Notes: generated by a model from the letters alone, not told the origin. Positions 1-7,513 are shown, counted from the stretch's first letter. The stretch: DNA of 8,805 nucleotides from an uncultured Collinsella sp. (GCA_958438125.1 CAUBQN010000058.1:1-8805), one strand, 5' to 3'. Made by a program: numbers and translations.

Positions 1-26
1 ACGAGCGGGGGCTCCTGTCTTTTTAG
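1..26 (+). terminator. possible 3' end of an intrinsic terminator cut by the window edge
   Basis: The window opens with a G-rich stretch containing GAGC-GGGG-GCTC, followed by CTGTC and a run of five T (20-24). This looks like the distal arm and T-tract of a rho-independent terminator of an upstream gene. The short internal stem is only 4 bp, so the main 5' arm, if real, would lie outside the window. Only the T-run next to a GC-rich block is directly visible. Confidence 0.3.
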
Positions 27-81
27 TGCCCTCGGATTGGGTCATAGTGTCTGTCGTCGCCAAAACATCGGCGTTGCTGGG

Positions 82-139
82 GTAGTCATTGGGGACGTTC
101 TAAAATGACTAGTCAAACAAGAACGTCCCCAATGACTAC
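82..139. repeat. perfect 20-bp inverted repeat with GGGGACGTTC core and palindromic loop
   Basis: Arms 82-101 and 120-139 are exact reverse complements, giving a 20-bp stem with an 18-nt loop. Each arm contains TTGGGGACGTTC or its complement. The loop carries its own 10-bp palindrome TGACTAGTCA (106-115). The TAGTCA/TGACTA word of the stem base thus occurs four times (83-88, 106-111, 110-115, 133-138). There is no T-tract, so it is not a classic terminator. The 12-base core recurs at 6856-6867. I infer a dispersed REP-like element. A regulatory role upstream of pstS is possible but not shown. Confidence 0.75.
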
Positions 140-340
140 TTTGCTCTGGTGTAAAAGGTGCGCCATGTTCGGCGCTGGATTGTTATCCGTTTGTAAAGGC
201 TGGGCAGAGCTTGCGGTAAAGGTCTATCAATAGCCCGTAAGAAACCGCAGTTGGCGCTGGTGCTGCCCGATCGAGGCCGTATCTTTCCAAACAGCAAAGC
301 GGGCAGGGTGCCCGCGAATCGCATGTATGAAAGGAAGATC
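140..340 (+). promoter_or_regulatory. pstS upstream region with GTAAAGG repeats and a leader hairpin
   Basis: These 200 bases contain no convincing gene. GTAAAAGG occurs at 151-158 and GTAAAGG at 193-199 and 216-222, the last two 23 bp apart, so they could be part of a regulator site. No clear PhoB/PhoP consensus is recognisable. TATCAA at 225-230 resembles a -10 box but lacks a good -35. A perfect 7-bp hairpin, GCGGGCA-GGG-TGCCCGC (299-315), lies just ahead of the pstS ribosome binding site AAGGAAG (331-337) and would be in the mRNA leader. Phosphate control is expected for pst operons, but the operator is not identifiable by eye. Confidence 0.35.
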
Positions 341-1279
341 ATGCTCGATCAGGCTTATTCTCGTCGTCAGTTCCTCGGCCTCGCTGGTGGTCTTGCCAGC
401 ATCGTCGGTCTCGGTCTCGTTGGGTGCGGCGGCTCCGGCGCATCCGATGCCGCCGACAAGGGTAGCGCCGCTGCTGCCGAGTCCGTCTCCGGCGAGGTGA
501 CCTACGACGGTGCCTCTTCGTTCCAGGCTCTCGTCGAGGCCGCTGCCGAGAAGTTCATGGACGCCAACCCCGATGTCTCCGTCTCCGGCTCGGGTAACGG
601 TTCGGGCAAGGGCCTGACCGCTGTCGCCGCCGGCACCGTCACCATCGGCAACTCCGACGTCTTCGCCGAGACCAAGCTTGAGGCCGATCAAGTCAAGAAC
701 CTCGTCGACCACGAGGTCGCCGTCGTGGGCATGGGCCCCGTCGTCTCCAAGAACGTCAAGGTCGACGACCTGTCCCTCGAGCAGCTCAAGGGTATCTTCT
801 CCGGTCAGATTACCAACTGGAAGGAGGTCGGCGGCGACGACGCCACCATCGTCGTCCTCAACCGCAAGGCCGGCTCCGGTACCCGCGCCACCTTCGAGGC
901 CGCCGTCTTTGGCGACGAGGCCGTCGACTTTAAGGGCGACGCCGAGCTCGACAAGTCCGGCGACGTCCAGACTCAGATGGGCAGCACCGATAACGCCATC
1001 TCCTACCTCGACTTCTCGCACTTCGATGACTCCAAGTTCAACGCCATCAAGGTCGAGGGCGTCGAGCCCAAGAGCAAGAATGTCACCGACGGCTCCTTCA
1101 AGATCTGGGCGACCGAGCACATGTACTGTGCAAAGGACGCCGACGAGGCCACCAAGGCCTTCCTGGAGTTCATGCTTTCCGATGACGTCCAGGGCAAGCT
1201 CGTCGAGGAGCAGGGCTTTATCCCCGTCTCTGCCATGAAGGTCGTCAAGGACGCCAGCGGCAAGGTCTCCGCTAAATAA
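341..1279 (+). CDS. pstS: phosphate ABC transporter substrate-binding protein PstS, Tat-type lipoprotein
   Basis: A 312-residue extracytoplasmic phosphate-binding protein that delivers phosphate to PstCA. I chose ATG 341 because AAGGAAG (331-337) sits just upstream; the in-frame ATG at 323 and TTG at 251 lack such a site. The N-terminus has twin arginines (SRRQFL, residues 7-12), a hydrophobic stretch (about 11-26) and a lipobox LVGC with Cys29. This predicts Tat export followed by lipid anchoring. Phosphate-loop motifs are DGASSF (56-61), SGSGNGSGKG (82-91), GNSD (103-106) and AGSGTR (177-182). Residues 30-48 form an Ala/Ser/Gly-rich linker. It is first in pstSCAB, 24 nt before pstC. Codon use is very biased (GTC, GCC, TCC, AAG, GAC), suggesting strong expression. 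Family assignment is firm; export through Tat rather than Sec is inferred from the motif. Confidence 0.96.
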   Translation: MLDQAYSRRQFLGLAGGLASIVGLGLVGCGGSGASDAADKGSAAAAESVSGEVTYDGASSFQALVEAAAEKFMDANPDVSVSGSGNGSGKGLTAVAAGTVTIGNSDVFAETKLEADQVKNLVDHEVAVVGMGPVVSKNVKVDDLSLEQLKGIFSGQITNWKEVGGDDATIVVLNRKAGSGTRATFEAAVFGDEAVDFKGDAELDKSGDVQTQMGSTDNAISYLDFSHFDDSKFNAIKVEGVEPKSKNVTDGSFKIWATEHMYCAKDADEATKAFLEFMLSDDVQGKLVEEQGFIPVSAMKVVKDASGKVSAK

Positions 1280-1303
1280 GTAATCGCCCCGGAAAGGTTT
1301 GCA

Positions 1304-2212
1304 ATGGCAAAACAGCTGCCAAAGCGCGACCTTGAGAACGTGGGCCTGGGCGTCACGGGCGCGTGCGTTGCGCTCGTGACGCTTGTCGTTGCCGCGCTCA
1401 TCTTTATGGTCGCCCAAAAGGGCCTCTCGGCTTTTCTCAAGGACGGCGTTTCGGTCGTCGAGTTCTTCACCGGCACCAAGTGGGACCTGGCCAACACAGC
1501 CGAAAGCGGCCTGCCCTACACCGGCGCCCTGCCCCTGATTGTCACCTCGTTTGCGGTCATGGTGCTCTCCACGCTCATCGCGCTGCCCATCGCCATCGGC
1601 TCTGCCATCTTTGCGGTCGAGATTAGCCCTAAGTTTGGCTCTAAGATCTTTCAGCCGCTCATTGAGCTTTTGACCGGCATCCCCTCGGTCGTCTTTGGCC
1701 TGATCGGTTTTCACGTGGTCGTCGGTCTTATGAAGAGCGTTTTCCACGTGAGCACGGGCCTGGGCATCTTGCCCGGCGCCATCGTGCTGGCGGTCATGAT
1801 TCTGCCGACGATGACCACGCTTTCGGTCGATGGCCTGCGCGCCGTGCCCGACGGCTACCGCCAGGGCTCGCTCGCGCTGGGCTACACCCGCTGGCAGACC
1901 ATCTGGCACGTGGTGCTCAAGTCCGCCATACCGTCGCTCATGACCGCGGTTATCTTGGGCATGACCCGCGCCTTTGGCGAGACGCTCGCCGTGCGCATGG
2001 TCATCGGCGGCATCGAGGCCATGCCGACGTCGCTGCTGTCGCCGGCGTCCACCATCACCACCACGCTCACCACGTCCATGGCAGTCTATGCCGAGGGCTC
2101 GGCCCAAGACGATGTTCTGTGGGCGCTCGGCCTGCTGCTGATGGGCATGAGTCTCATCTTCATCCTGATCATCCACCTTATCGGCCGCAAGGGGGCGAAG
2201 GCTCGTGGCTAG
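1304..2212 (+). CDS. pstC: phosphate ABC transporter permease PstC
   Basis: A 302-residue inner-membrane permease, one half of the phosphate channel together with PstA. About six hydrophobic segments are visible (roughly residues 15-37, 73-107, 117-142, 154-176, 208-236 and 271-294). The cytoplasmic coupling loop that contacts PstB is seen as QGSLALGYTRW and following residues (187-205). It precedes the conserved RAFGET segment (222-227) typical of PstC. The start ATG follows GGAAAGG (1291-1297) with a 6-nt spacer. The stop codon lies inside the start region of pstA (8-bp overlap), pointing to translational coupling. Length is normal for the family. The PstC rather than PstA identity rests on the RAFGETLAV motif and gene order. 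Confidence 0.95.
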   Translation: MAKQLPKRDLENVGLGVTGACVALVTLVVAALIFMVAQKGLSAFLKDGVSVVEFFTGTKWDLANTAESGLPYTGALPLIVTSFAVMVLSTLIALPIAIGSAIFAVEISPKFGSKIFQPLIELLTGIPSVVFGLIGFHVVVGLMKSVFHVSTGLGILPGAIVLAVMILPTMTTLSVDGLRAVPDGYRQGSLALGYTRWQTIWHVVLKSAIPSLMTAVILGMTRAFGETLAVRMVIGGIEAMPTSLLSPASTITTTLTTSMAVYAEGSAQDDVLWALGLLLMGMSLIFILIIHLIGRKGAKARG

Positions 2213-3127
2213 CACGCGTATCCACATCGACGAGGCGAGGCTCGGGCGTGTCCAAAAGCAGGACCGCTTCGCCACGGGCGTGTTGACGGCGATCGTCGCC
2301 ATCGTCATGCTCATCGTCGTCTCCATGGTGGCCTATATCCTGTTCGAGGGCATCTCGACGCTGTTCCAGCCGGGCTTTCTCACGGAGCCGTCGCGCGCCA
2401 ACGGAACGCAGGGCGGCGTGCTCTACCAGCTGTTCGACTCGTTCTACCTGCTGCTGATCACCCTGATCATCTCGGTGCCCATCAGCCTGGGTGGCGCGGT
2501 CTTTTTGGTTGAGTACGCACCCGACGGACCCGTCCGCGACATTGCCTCCACCGCCATCGAGACGCTGTCCTCGCTGCCTTCCATCGTTGTCGGCATGTTC
2601 GGTTTTCTGGTGTTCTCGGTGCAGCTGGGCTGGAAGTACTCCATCATCTCCGGCGCCGTCGCGCTCACCATGTTCAATATCCCCATTCTGGTGCGCGTGA
2701 TTCAGCAGGCGCTCGAGGACGTGCCGCAGGCCCAGCGCGATGCGTGCCTGGCCATGGGCCTCACCCGCTGGGAGGCCACGCTGCACATCCTGATCCCCGA
2801 GGCCATGCCCGCTATCGTGACCGGCATCGTGCTTTCGGCCGGCCGCGTCTTTGGCGAGGCCGCGGCGCTGCTCTTTACCTCGGGCATGAGCTCGCCGGTT
2901 CGCCTCAACTTCTTGAGCCTTAACCTGTCGAGCCCTACTTGCGCCTGGAACGTGTTCCGCCCCGGTGAGTCGCTCGCCGTGCATATCTACAAGATCTATG
3001 GCGAGGGCAGCCCCGAGGCCCAGCAGATCGTTTGGGGTACCGCGGCACTGCTGATGATTTGCGTGCTGCTGTTTAACGTAATCGCCCGCATTGTGGGCAA
3101 GCAACTGGCAAGGAAGATGACGGCCGA

Positions 3128-3131
<4 letters not shown>
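2205..3131 (+). CDS. pstA: phosphate ABC transporter permease PstA
   Basis: A 308-residue inner-membrane permease that pairs with PstC. Hydrophobic segments lie at about residues 22-47, 78-103, 117-138, 144-166, 200-226 and 273-296. The large periplasmic loop after the first segment contains GGVLYQLFDSFYLL. The coupling loop is RDACLAMGLTRWEATLHILI (178-197), followed by GRVFGEAAALLFTSG (213-227), a PstA hallmark. The start is GTG 2205, overlapping the pstC end by 8 bp; the Shine-Dalgarno AAGGGGG (2189-2195) lies 9 nt upstream within pstC. It ends in an ATGA overlap with pstB. This tight packing implies one mRNA and coupled translation. Assignment is secure from motifs and synteny. Confidence 0.95.
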
Positions 3132-4000
<869 letters not shown>

Positions 4001-4018
4001 TCCGGGACATGCTTGAGG

Positions 4019-4044
4019 CCCGCGGCGGCCACGGTTGCCGCGGG
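4019..4044 (+). other. first of two tandem hairpins after pstB
   Basis: Perfect 8-bp stem CCCGCGGC (4019-4026) / GCCGCGGG (4037-4044) with a 10-nt loop, beginning 18 nt after the pstB stop. It has no T-tract, so it probably acts as an RNA 3'-end stabiliser or as an auxiliary to the terminator that follows. The structure is directly visible; the role is inferred. Confidence 0.5.
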
Positions 4045-4057
4045 ACTGATTGGAGAA

Positions 4058-4092
4058 GCGGGTCATCTCTTGTGGGAGATGGCCCGCCTTTT
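4058..4092 (+). terminator. rho-independent terminator of the pst operon
   Basis: A 12-bp stem (arms 4058-4069 and 4076-4087, one G-U pair) with a 6-nt loop, followed by C and TTTT (4089-4092). This is a textbook intrinsic terminator 57 nt after the pstB stop. It separates the pst operon from the ABC-F gene, which has its own promoter-like site and ribosome binding site. Confidence 0.85.
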
Positions 4093-4109
4093 GCTCTGCG
4101 ACCGAAACG

Positions 4110-4144
4110 ACCACCACAAAGGGGACAGGCGCCTTCGTGGTGGT
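4110..4144. repeat. imperfect inverted repeat with GGGGAC core
   Basis: Arms 4110-4122 and 4132-4144 pair over 12 of 13 positions (one A/C mismatch) with a 9-nt loop. The sequence AAAGGGGACAGG within it carries the same GGGGAC word as the repeats at 82-139 and 6850-6897. It is located just upstream of the candidate promoter of the ABC-F gene. It may be a degenerate member of a dispersed intergenic family or a local regulatory structure. Confidence 0.5.
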
Positions 4145-4160
4145 TTGGGGTGGGGCTCGC

Positions 4161-4169
4161 TGCTATCAT
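4161..4169 (+). promoter_or_regulatory. candidate extended -10 promoter for the ABC-F/HAD genes
   Basis: TGCTATCAT matches the extended -10 pattern TGn-TATAAT with one mismatch in the hexamer. It lies about 36 nt before the ABC-F start, downstream of the pst terminator. The hexamer 17 nt upstream (TGGTTT, 4141-4146) is a poor -35, which fits an extended -10 promoter. The call is by eye only. Confidence 0.4.
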
Positions 4170-4204
4170 GGACAACGTTGAATTTCTACGAAGGAGCAGG
4201 GCAT

Positions 4205-6064
4205 ATGGCGATTCTTTTGGGATGCGATTCCGTCAGCCTAGAGTTTCCCACCAAGCATATTTTCGATAGCGTGACGCTCGGCGTGGGCGAGGGCGACCGC
4301 ATTGGTATTGTCGGTAAAAACGGCGACGGCAAGTCGACGCTGCTGAGCGTGCTCGCTGGCACGCTGGAGCCCGACGACGGACGCGTGACGCACCGCCGCG
4401 ACACGACGATCGGATTGCTCGGCCAAAAGGATAACCTGGTCGATACCGACACCGTGCATCATGCCGTTGTGGGCGACGCCCCCGAGTACGAGTGGGCGTC
4501 GAGCCCCCGCACGCGCCAGATCCTCGCCGGCCTCATCAGCGATGTGCCCTGGGAGGGCACGGTGGGCGAGCTTTCGGGCGGTCAGCGCCGTCGCGTGGAC
4601 CTCGCGCGCTTGCTGATCGGCGATTACGACGTGCTCATGCTCGACGAGCCCACCAACCACCTGGATATGCGCACCATCAACTGGCTCGCGCGTCACTTAA
4701 AGGCCCGCTGGCAGCGCGGCCAGGGTGCCATGCTCGTGGTCACGCACGACCGCTGGTTCTTGGACGAGGTCTGCACCAGCATGTGGGAGGTCCACGACGG
4801 CCAGGTCGATCCCTTCGAGGGCGGCTATTCGGCATACATCCTGCAGCGCGTGGAGCGCGACCGCATGGCCGCCGTTACCGAGGAGCGCCGTCGCAACATG
4901 GCGCGCAAGGAGCTCGCGTGGCTGAGCCGCGGTGCCCAGGCTCGTTCCACCAAGCCCAAGTTTCGCGTGGATGCCGCTCGTGAGCTGATCGCCGACGTGC
5001 CGCCCGTGCGTGACGAGCTGGAGCTCAAGCGCCTGGCCGTGAGTCGCCTGGGCAAGCAGGTTATCGATGTGGTCGACGTGGACGCCGGCTATGCCGATAC
5101 CGACGGCGCGCCCAAGCAGGTGCTCACCGATGTGACCTGGCTCATCGGCGCGGGCGACCGCTATGGTCTTTTGGGCGAGAACGGCGCCGGCAAGTCGACA
5201 CTGCTCGACGTGATTCAGGGCAAGATCGCGCCCCTGCGCGGCCGTGTAAAGATTGGCCAGACGGTGCGCTTTGGTGTGTTGTCGCAGCAGCTCGAGGAGC
5301 TCGAGCCCTACATGGGCGACACGATCCGCGAGGTGCTCAGCCACTATAAGAAGTACTACGTCATCGACGGCAAGGAGACTTCGCCCGAGAAGCTTTGCGA
5401 GCGCCTGGGCTTTACGACGCAGCAGCTCTGGAGCCGCATCGGCGATCTTTCGGGCGGCCAGCGCCGTCGCCTGTCGCTGCTGCTGACGATCCTGGACGAG
5501 CCCAACGTGCTCATCCTGGACGAGCCCGGCAACGACCTGGATACCGACATGCTGGCGATTGTCGAGGACCTGCTCGACGGCTGGCCCGGCACGCTGATTC
5601 TGGTGACGCACGACCGTTTCCTCATGGAGCGCGTGACAGATCAGCAGTGGGCGCTGCTCGACGGCCACCTGACGCATATGCCCGGCGGCGTCGACCAGTA
5701 CCTGCGCCTGTGCAACGCCACCGCCGAGGGCGAGCCCGTGGGCGCACCGAGCGCCAAGACCGGCACGTTCGACACCGGTGCCGCGGCAGCTGCGGCCGAA
5801 AAGCCCAAGTCGAGCGGTCAGCCCAATGGCCTTTCCAATGCCGAGCGCCAGAAGCTCCGCCGCGAGGTGAGCTCGCTCGAACGCAAGATGGAAACGCAGC
5901 GCGCTCGCGTGGAGGAGGCCGAGGCCGCCATGGCCCAGGTCGATCCCACCAACTACACGGCGCTCGGCGAGCAGCAGGCAAAGATCGACGAGGCCCACGC
6001 CGCCATGGACGAGCTGGAGATGGCGTGGCTCGAGGCGAGCGAAAAGCTCGAGGGCGAGGAGTAG
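4205..6064 (+). CDS. ABC-F family ATPase, Uup-like, with C-terminal coiled coil
   Basis: A 619-residue soluble protein with two ABC ATPase domains and no membrane segment. ABC-F proteins bind ribosomes or nucleic-acid intermediates rather than transport. Domain 1: Walker A GKNGDGKST (37-45), LSGGQ (123-127), Walker B VLMLDEPTNHLD (143-154), switch His181. The interdomain linker lies around 200-285, with a basic stretch (241-255). Domain 2: GENGAGKST (324-332), LSGGQ (415-419), VLILDEPGNDLD (435-446), His469. A low-complexity Ala/Lys linker (505-542) leads to a charged coiled coil (about 544-617), as in Uup. The second domain reads DEPGNDLD where DEPTNDLD is usual. I chose ATG 4205 because AAGGAG (4191-4196) is 8 nt upstream. 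The frame stays open to 4013, but that stretch runs through the pst terminator. The HAD gene follows 6 nt after the stop. Role within ABC-F (Uup-like versus antibiotic protection) is not settled; housekeeping is more likely. Confidence 0.9.
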   Translation: MAILLGCDSVSLEFPTKHIFDSVTLGVGEGDRIGIVGKNGDGKSTLLSVLAGTLEPDDGRVTHRRDTTIGLLGQKDNLVDTDTVHHAVVGDAPEYEWASSPRTRQILAGLISDVPWEGTVGELSGGQRRRVDLARLLIGDYDVLMLDEPTNHLDMRTINWLARHLKARWQRGQGAMLVVTHDRWFLDEVCTSMWEVHDGQVDPFEGGYSAYILQRVERDRMAAVTEERRRNMARKELAWLSRGAQARSTKPKFRVDAARELIADVPPVRDELELKRLAVSRLGKQVIDVVDVDAGYADTDGAPKQVLTDVTWLIGAGDRYGLLGENGAGKSTLLDVIQGKIAPLRGRVKIGQTVRFGVLSQQLEELEPYMGDTIREVLSHYKKYYVIDGKETSPEKLCERLGFTTQQLWSRIGDLSGGQRRRLSLLLTILDEPNVLILDEPGNDLDTDMLAIVEDLLDGWPGTLILVTHDRFLMERVTDQQWALLDGHLTHMPGGVDQYLRLCNATAEGEPVGAPSAKTGTFDTGAAAAAAEKPKSSGQPNGLSNAERQKLRREVSSLERKMETQRARVEEAEAAMAQVDPTNYTALGEQQAKIDEAHAAMDELEMAWLEASEKLEGEE

Positions 6065-6070
6065 ACGAGG

Positions 6071-6841
6071 ATGATCAAAGCCGCGTTTTTCGATATCGAC
6101 GGCACGCTGCTGAGCTTTAAGACCCACCGGATTCCGGCGTCGGCGCAGCAGGTGCTCGACAGCTTTCACGAGCAGGGGATTGCGTGCGTGATCGCCACGG
6201 GCCGTCCGACCTACCAGATGCCGGACTGGCTGTTCGACCTGGGCTGGGATGCGTACATTACGCTTTCGGGCCAGCACTGCTTTGATGCCGAGGGGGTTTA
6301 CCGCAGCTGCCCGATCGATCCGGACGACGTCGCGGTGATTGTGGACCAGGTGGCGCAGGGGCGCTACGACTCGCTGTGCATGCAGGGCGAGAACTCGTTT
6401 GTGAACCGCCTGTCCGAGCGCGTGGTGACGGCTGGCAGCAACGCGGGAATCGTCTACCACGAGGAGCCGTTTGAGCACGCCTTTGACGCGCCGGTCTACC
6501 AGTTTTGCGCCTTTGTGGACCCGGCCGACGAACATATCGTGACCGACGCCGTGTCGCATTCGCTCACCACGCGCTGGTGCGACCTGTTCTGCGACATTAT
6601 TCCCGCTAACGGCGGCAAGGACCTGGGCGTGGCGGCGACGCTGGAGCGCCTGGGCATCGATGCGAGTGAGGCGATTGCCTTTGGCGACGGCGAGAACGAC
6701 CTGTCGATGTTTGCCGCTGTGGGCACAAGTGTGGCCATGGGCAACGCGCAGGACACGGTGAAAGCTGCAGCGACCTATGTGACGACAGCCGTGGACGACG
6801 ATGGCATCTACAACGCAGCGAAGCACTTTGGCCTGTTATAG
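6071..6841 (+). CDS. Cof-type HAD-superfamily hydrolase (probable sugar-phosphate or nucleotide phosphatase)
   Basis: A 256-residue cytoplasmic phosphatase of the HAD IIB (Cof) type. Motif I is FFDIDGT with nucleophile Asp8 and acid/base Asp10. Motif II is ATGR (Thr43), motif III is Lys183 in NGGKDLGV, and motif IV is GDGENDLSMF (205-214) with Asp206 and Asp210 for Mg. The middle (about 80-180) is the C2-type cap that sets substrate choice. The NGGKDLG and GDGENDLSM pairing is typical of Cof proteins. The start is 6 nt after the ABC-F stop; the Shine-Dalgarno GAGGAG (6057-6062) overlaps the ABC-F end, suggesting cotranscription and coupling. The length is usual. The substrate cannot be read from the sequence, and physiological linkage to the ABC-F protein is unproven. 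Confidence 0.92.
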   Translation: MIKAAFFDIDGTLLSFKTHRIPASAQQVLDSFHEQGIACVIATGRPTYQMPDWLFDLGWDAYITLSGQHCFDAEGVYRSCPIDPDDVAVIVDQVAQGRYDSLCMQGENSFVNRLSERVVTAGSNAGIVYHEEPFEHAFDAPVYQFCAFVDPADEHIVTDAVSHSLTTRWCDLFCDIIPANGGKDLGVAATLERLGIDASEAIAFGDGENDLSMFAAVGTSVAMGNAQDTVKAAATYVTTAVDDDGIYNAAKHFGLL

Positions 6842-6849
6842 CTGCGGCT

Positions 6850-6897
6850 CGGCACTTGGGGACGTTCCTTTTCTGCCGGCACCTGGGGACACTCCTT
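6850..6897. repeat. two tandem 21-bp units with GGGGAC core, period 27 bp
   Basis: Units 6850-6870 and 6877-6897 match at 18 of 21 positions (CGGCACYTGGGGAC then RYTCCTT). The first contains TTGGGGACGTTC, identical over 12 bases to the repeat at 89-100. They begin 9 nt after the HAD stop codon. They look like a dispersed intergenic repeat of this genome. No function is evident. Confidence 0.7.
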
Positions 6898-6935
6898 GCG
6901 GGGCGTCCTCATTTTGTTTTCGTCCCGCACGTTTT
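6897..6935 (+). terminator. terminator-like hairpin after the HAD gene
   Basis: Arms 6897-6905 (TGCGGGGCG) and 6921-6929 (CGTCCCGCA) form a 9-bp stem including one G-U pair, with a 15-nt loop. The stem is followed by CGTTTT (6930-6935). The loop is large and the T-tract short, so this is a moderate intrinsic terminator for the ABC-F/HAD unit. It partly overlaps the second GGGGAC repeat unit. Confidence 0.5.
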
Positions 6936-6949
6936 GTGAAACACGGCTA

Positions 6950-6996
6950 ACTTTTAGGCAAAGTAGTAAGACATGGGCAACTTTTGCGGTAAAGTA
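6950..6996 (+). promoter_or_regulatory. two palindromic boxes 31 bp apart, candidate operator of the DtxR-family gene
   Basis: Box 1 (6950-6965) is ACTTTT-AGGC-AAAAGT, a perfect 6-bp inverted repeat. Box 2 (6981-6996) is ACTTT-TGCGGT-AAAGT, with 5-bp arms. Including flanks, the two match at 14 of 18 positions. Their 31-bp spacing is about three helical turns, so both face the same side of DNA. They lie 53-99 bp before the start of a metal-dependent repressor gene. Such regulators commonly control themselves, so autoregulation is a reasonable inference. The boxes are not a recognisable match to the classical DtxR or MntR consensus. Confidence 0.5.
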
Positions 6997-7048
6997 AGCT
7001 GTGAAAAGTATCCAAAGGCTAACTAGCAATCATCGCGAAAGGCGGCCC

Positions 7049-7513
7049 ATGGCCCTACGTGAATCCGGAGAAGACTATCTCGAATCGATCTACGTTCTGT
7101 CGGAACGTCAGGGCATCGTGCGCTCGATCGACGTTGCGGAGTACCTCGGCGTAACCAAGGCGAGCGTCTCTAAAGCCATGGCGACGCTGGAGAACAGCGG
7201 TTATGTCGAAATGGGCAAGCGCGACGTTCATCTGACGGAGCGTGGTCTGGAGGTCGCTCGCCAAATGTGGGAGCGTCACTGCTTTTTCGTGGGGCTGCTG
7301 GAGGATGCGGGTGTTTCGGCTGAGGTCGCGTCGCAAGAGGGCTGCCACATGGAGCACTGCCTGAGCGAGGAGAGCTTTGAGAAGCTAAGGTCGATGCTGA
7401 GGCGGGATGGTGCTTCGGCGCCAACAATGACCGACTGGCACTCCCGCAGTGGCGCGCCTCCCGCGCCGGAACGGCGCGGGACAGCGACCGAGACGAGTGG
7501 TCCCACCGACTAA
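7049..7513 (+). CDS. DtxR/MntR-family metal-dependent transcriptional repressor
   Basis: A 154-residue DNA-binding regulator that senses divalent iron or manganese. The N-terminal winged helix spans about 8-65, with recognition-helix segment TKASVSKAM (36-44). The dimer and metal domain covers about 66-117. By alignment from memory, metal ligands are Asp9, Glu12, His77, Cys99, Glu102 and His103 (in GEDYLE, ERH and CHMEHCLS). There is no C-terminal SH3-like domain, so the architecture is MntR-like. The start is ATG 7049, preceded by GAAAGG (7037-7042). The in-frame GTG at 7001 adds 16 residues and would shift the start close to the operator boxes. Residues after about 119 (SAPTMTDWHSRSG and on) are polar and unlike the family, and are encoded across a strong hairpin (7459-7481). 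It converges on a metal-efflux ATPase gene. The family is sure; the metal and the targets are not. Confidence 0.9.
   Translation: MALRESGEDYLESIYVLSERQGIVRSIDVAEYLGVTKASVSKAMATLENSGYVEMGKRDVHLTERGLEVARQMWERHCFFVGLLEDAGVSAEVASQEGCHMEHCLSEESFEKLRSMLRRDGASAPTMTDWHSRSGAPPAPERRGTATETSGPTD
7459..7481. other. perfect 10-bp GC hairpin within the end of the DtxR-family gene
   Basis: Arms 7459-7468 (TCCCGCGCCG) and 7472-7481 (CGGCGCGGGA) are exact reverse complements around a GAA triloop. The hairpin lies inside the apparent coding tail, 30 nt before the stop, and has no T-tract. It could help end transcription, stabilise the mRNA 3' end, or mark the boundary of an inserted segment that extended the reading frame. 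Confidence 0.6.

Noticed and set aside
227..2326. 699-codon open frame on the - strand, opposite pstS-pstC
   Set aside because: It is a low-complexity His/Asp/Gly/Arg-rich translation lying antisense to well-recognised genes. Such frames arise from the codon bias of high-GC genes.
4013..4204. 64-codon N-terminal extension of the ABC-F protein
   Set aside because: It would be encoded through the pst terminator and the candidate promoter. ATG 4205 has a good AAGGAG and begins at the usual ABC-F N-terminus.
4697..6826. 709-codon open frame on the - strand, opposite the ABC-F and HAD genes
   Set aside because: It runs antisense across two clear genes and their junction, has no recognisable domain, and its composition is typical of antisense shadows in GC-rich DNA.
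7001..7048. Upstream GTG start for the DtxR-family gene
   Set aside because: The 16 extra residues are not family-like, no Shine-Dalgarno precedes the GTG, and ATG 7049 has GAAAGG at proper distance.
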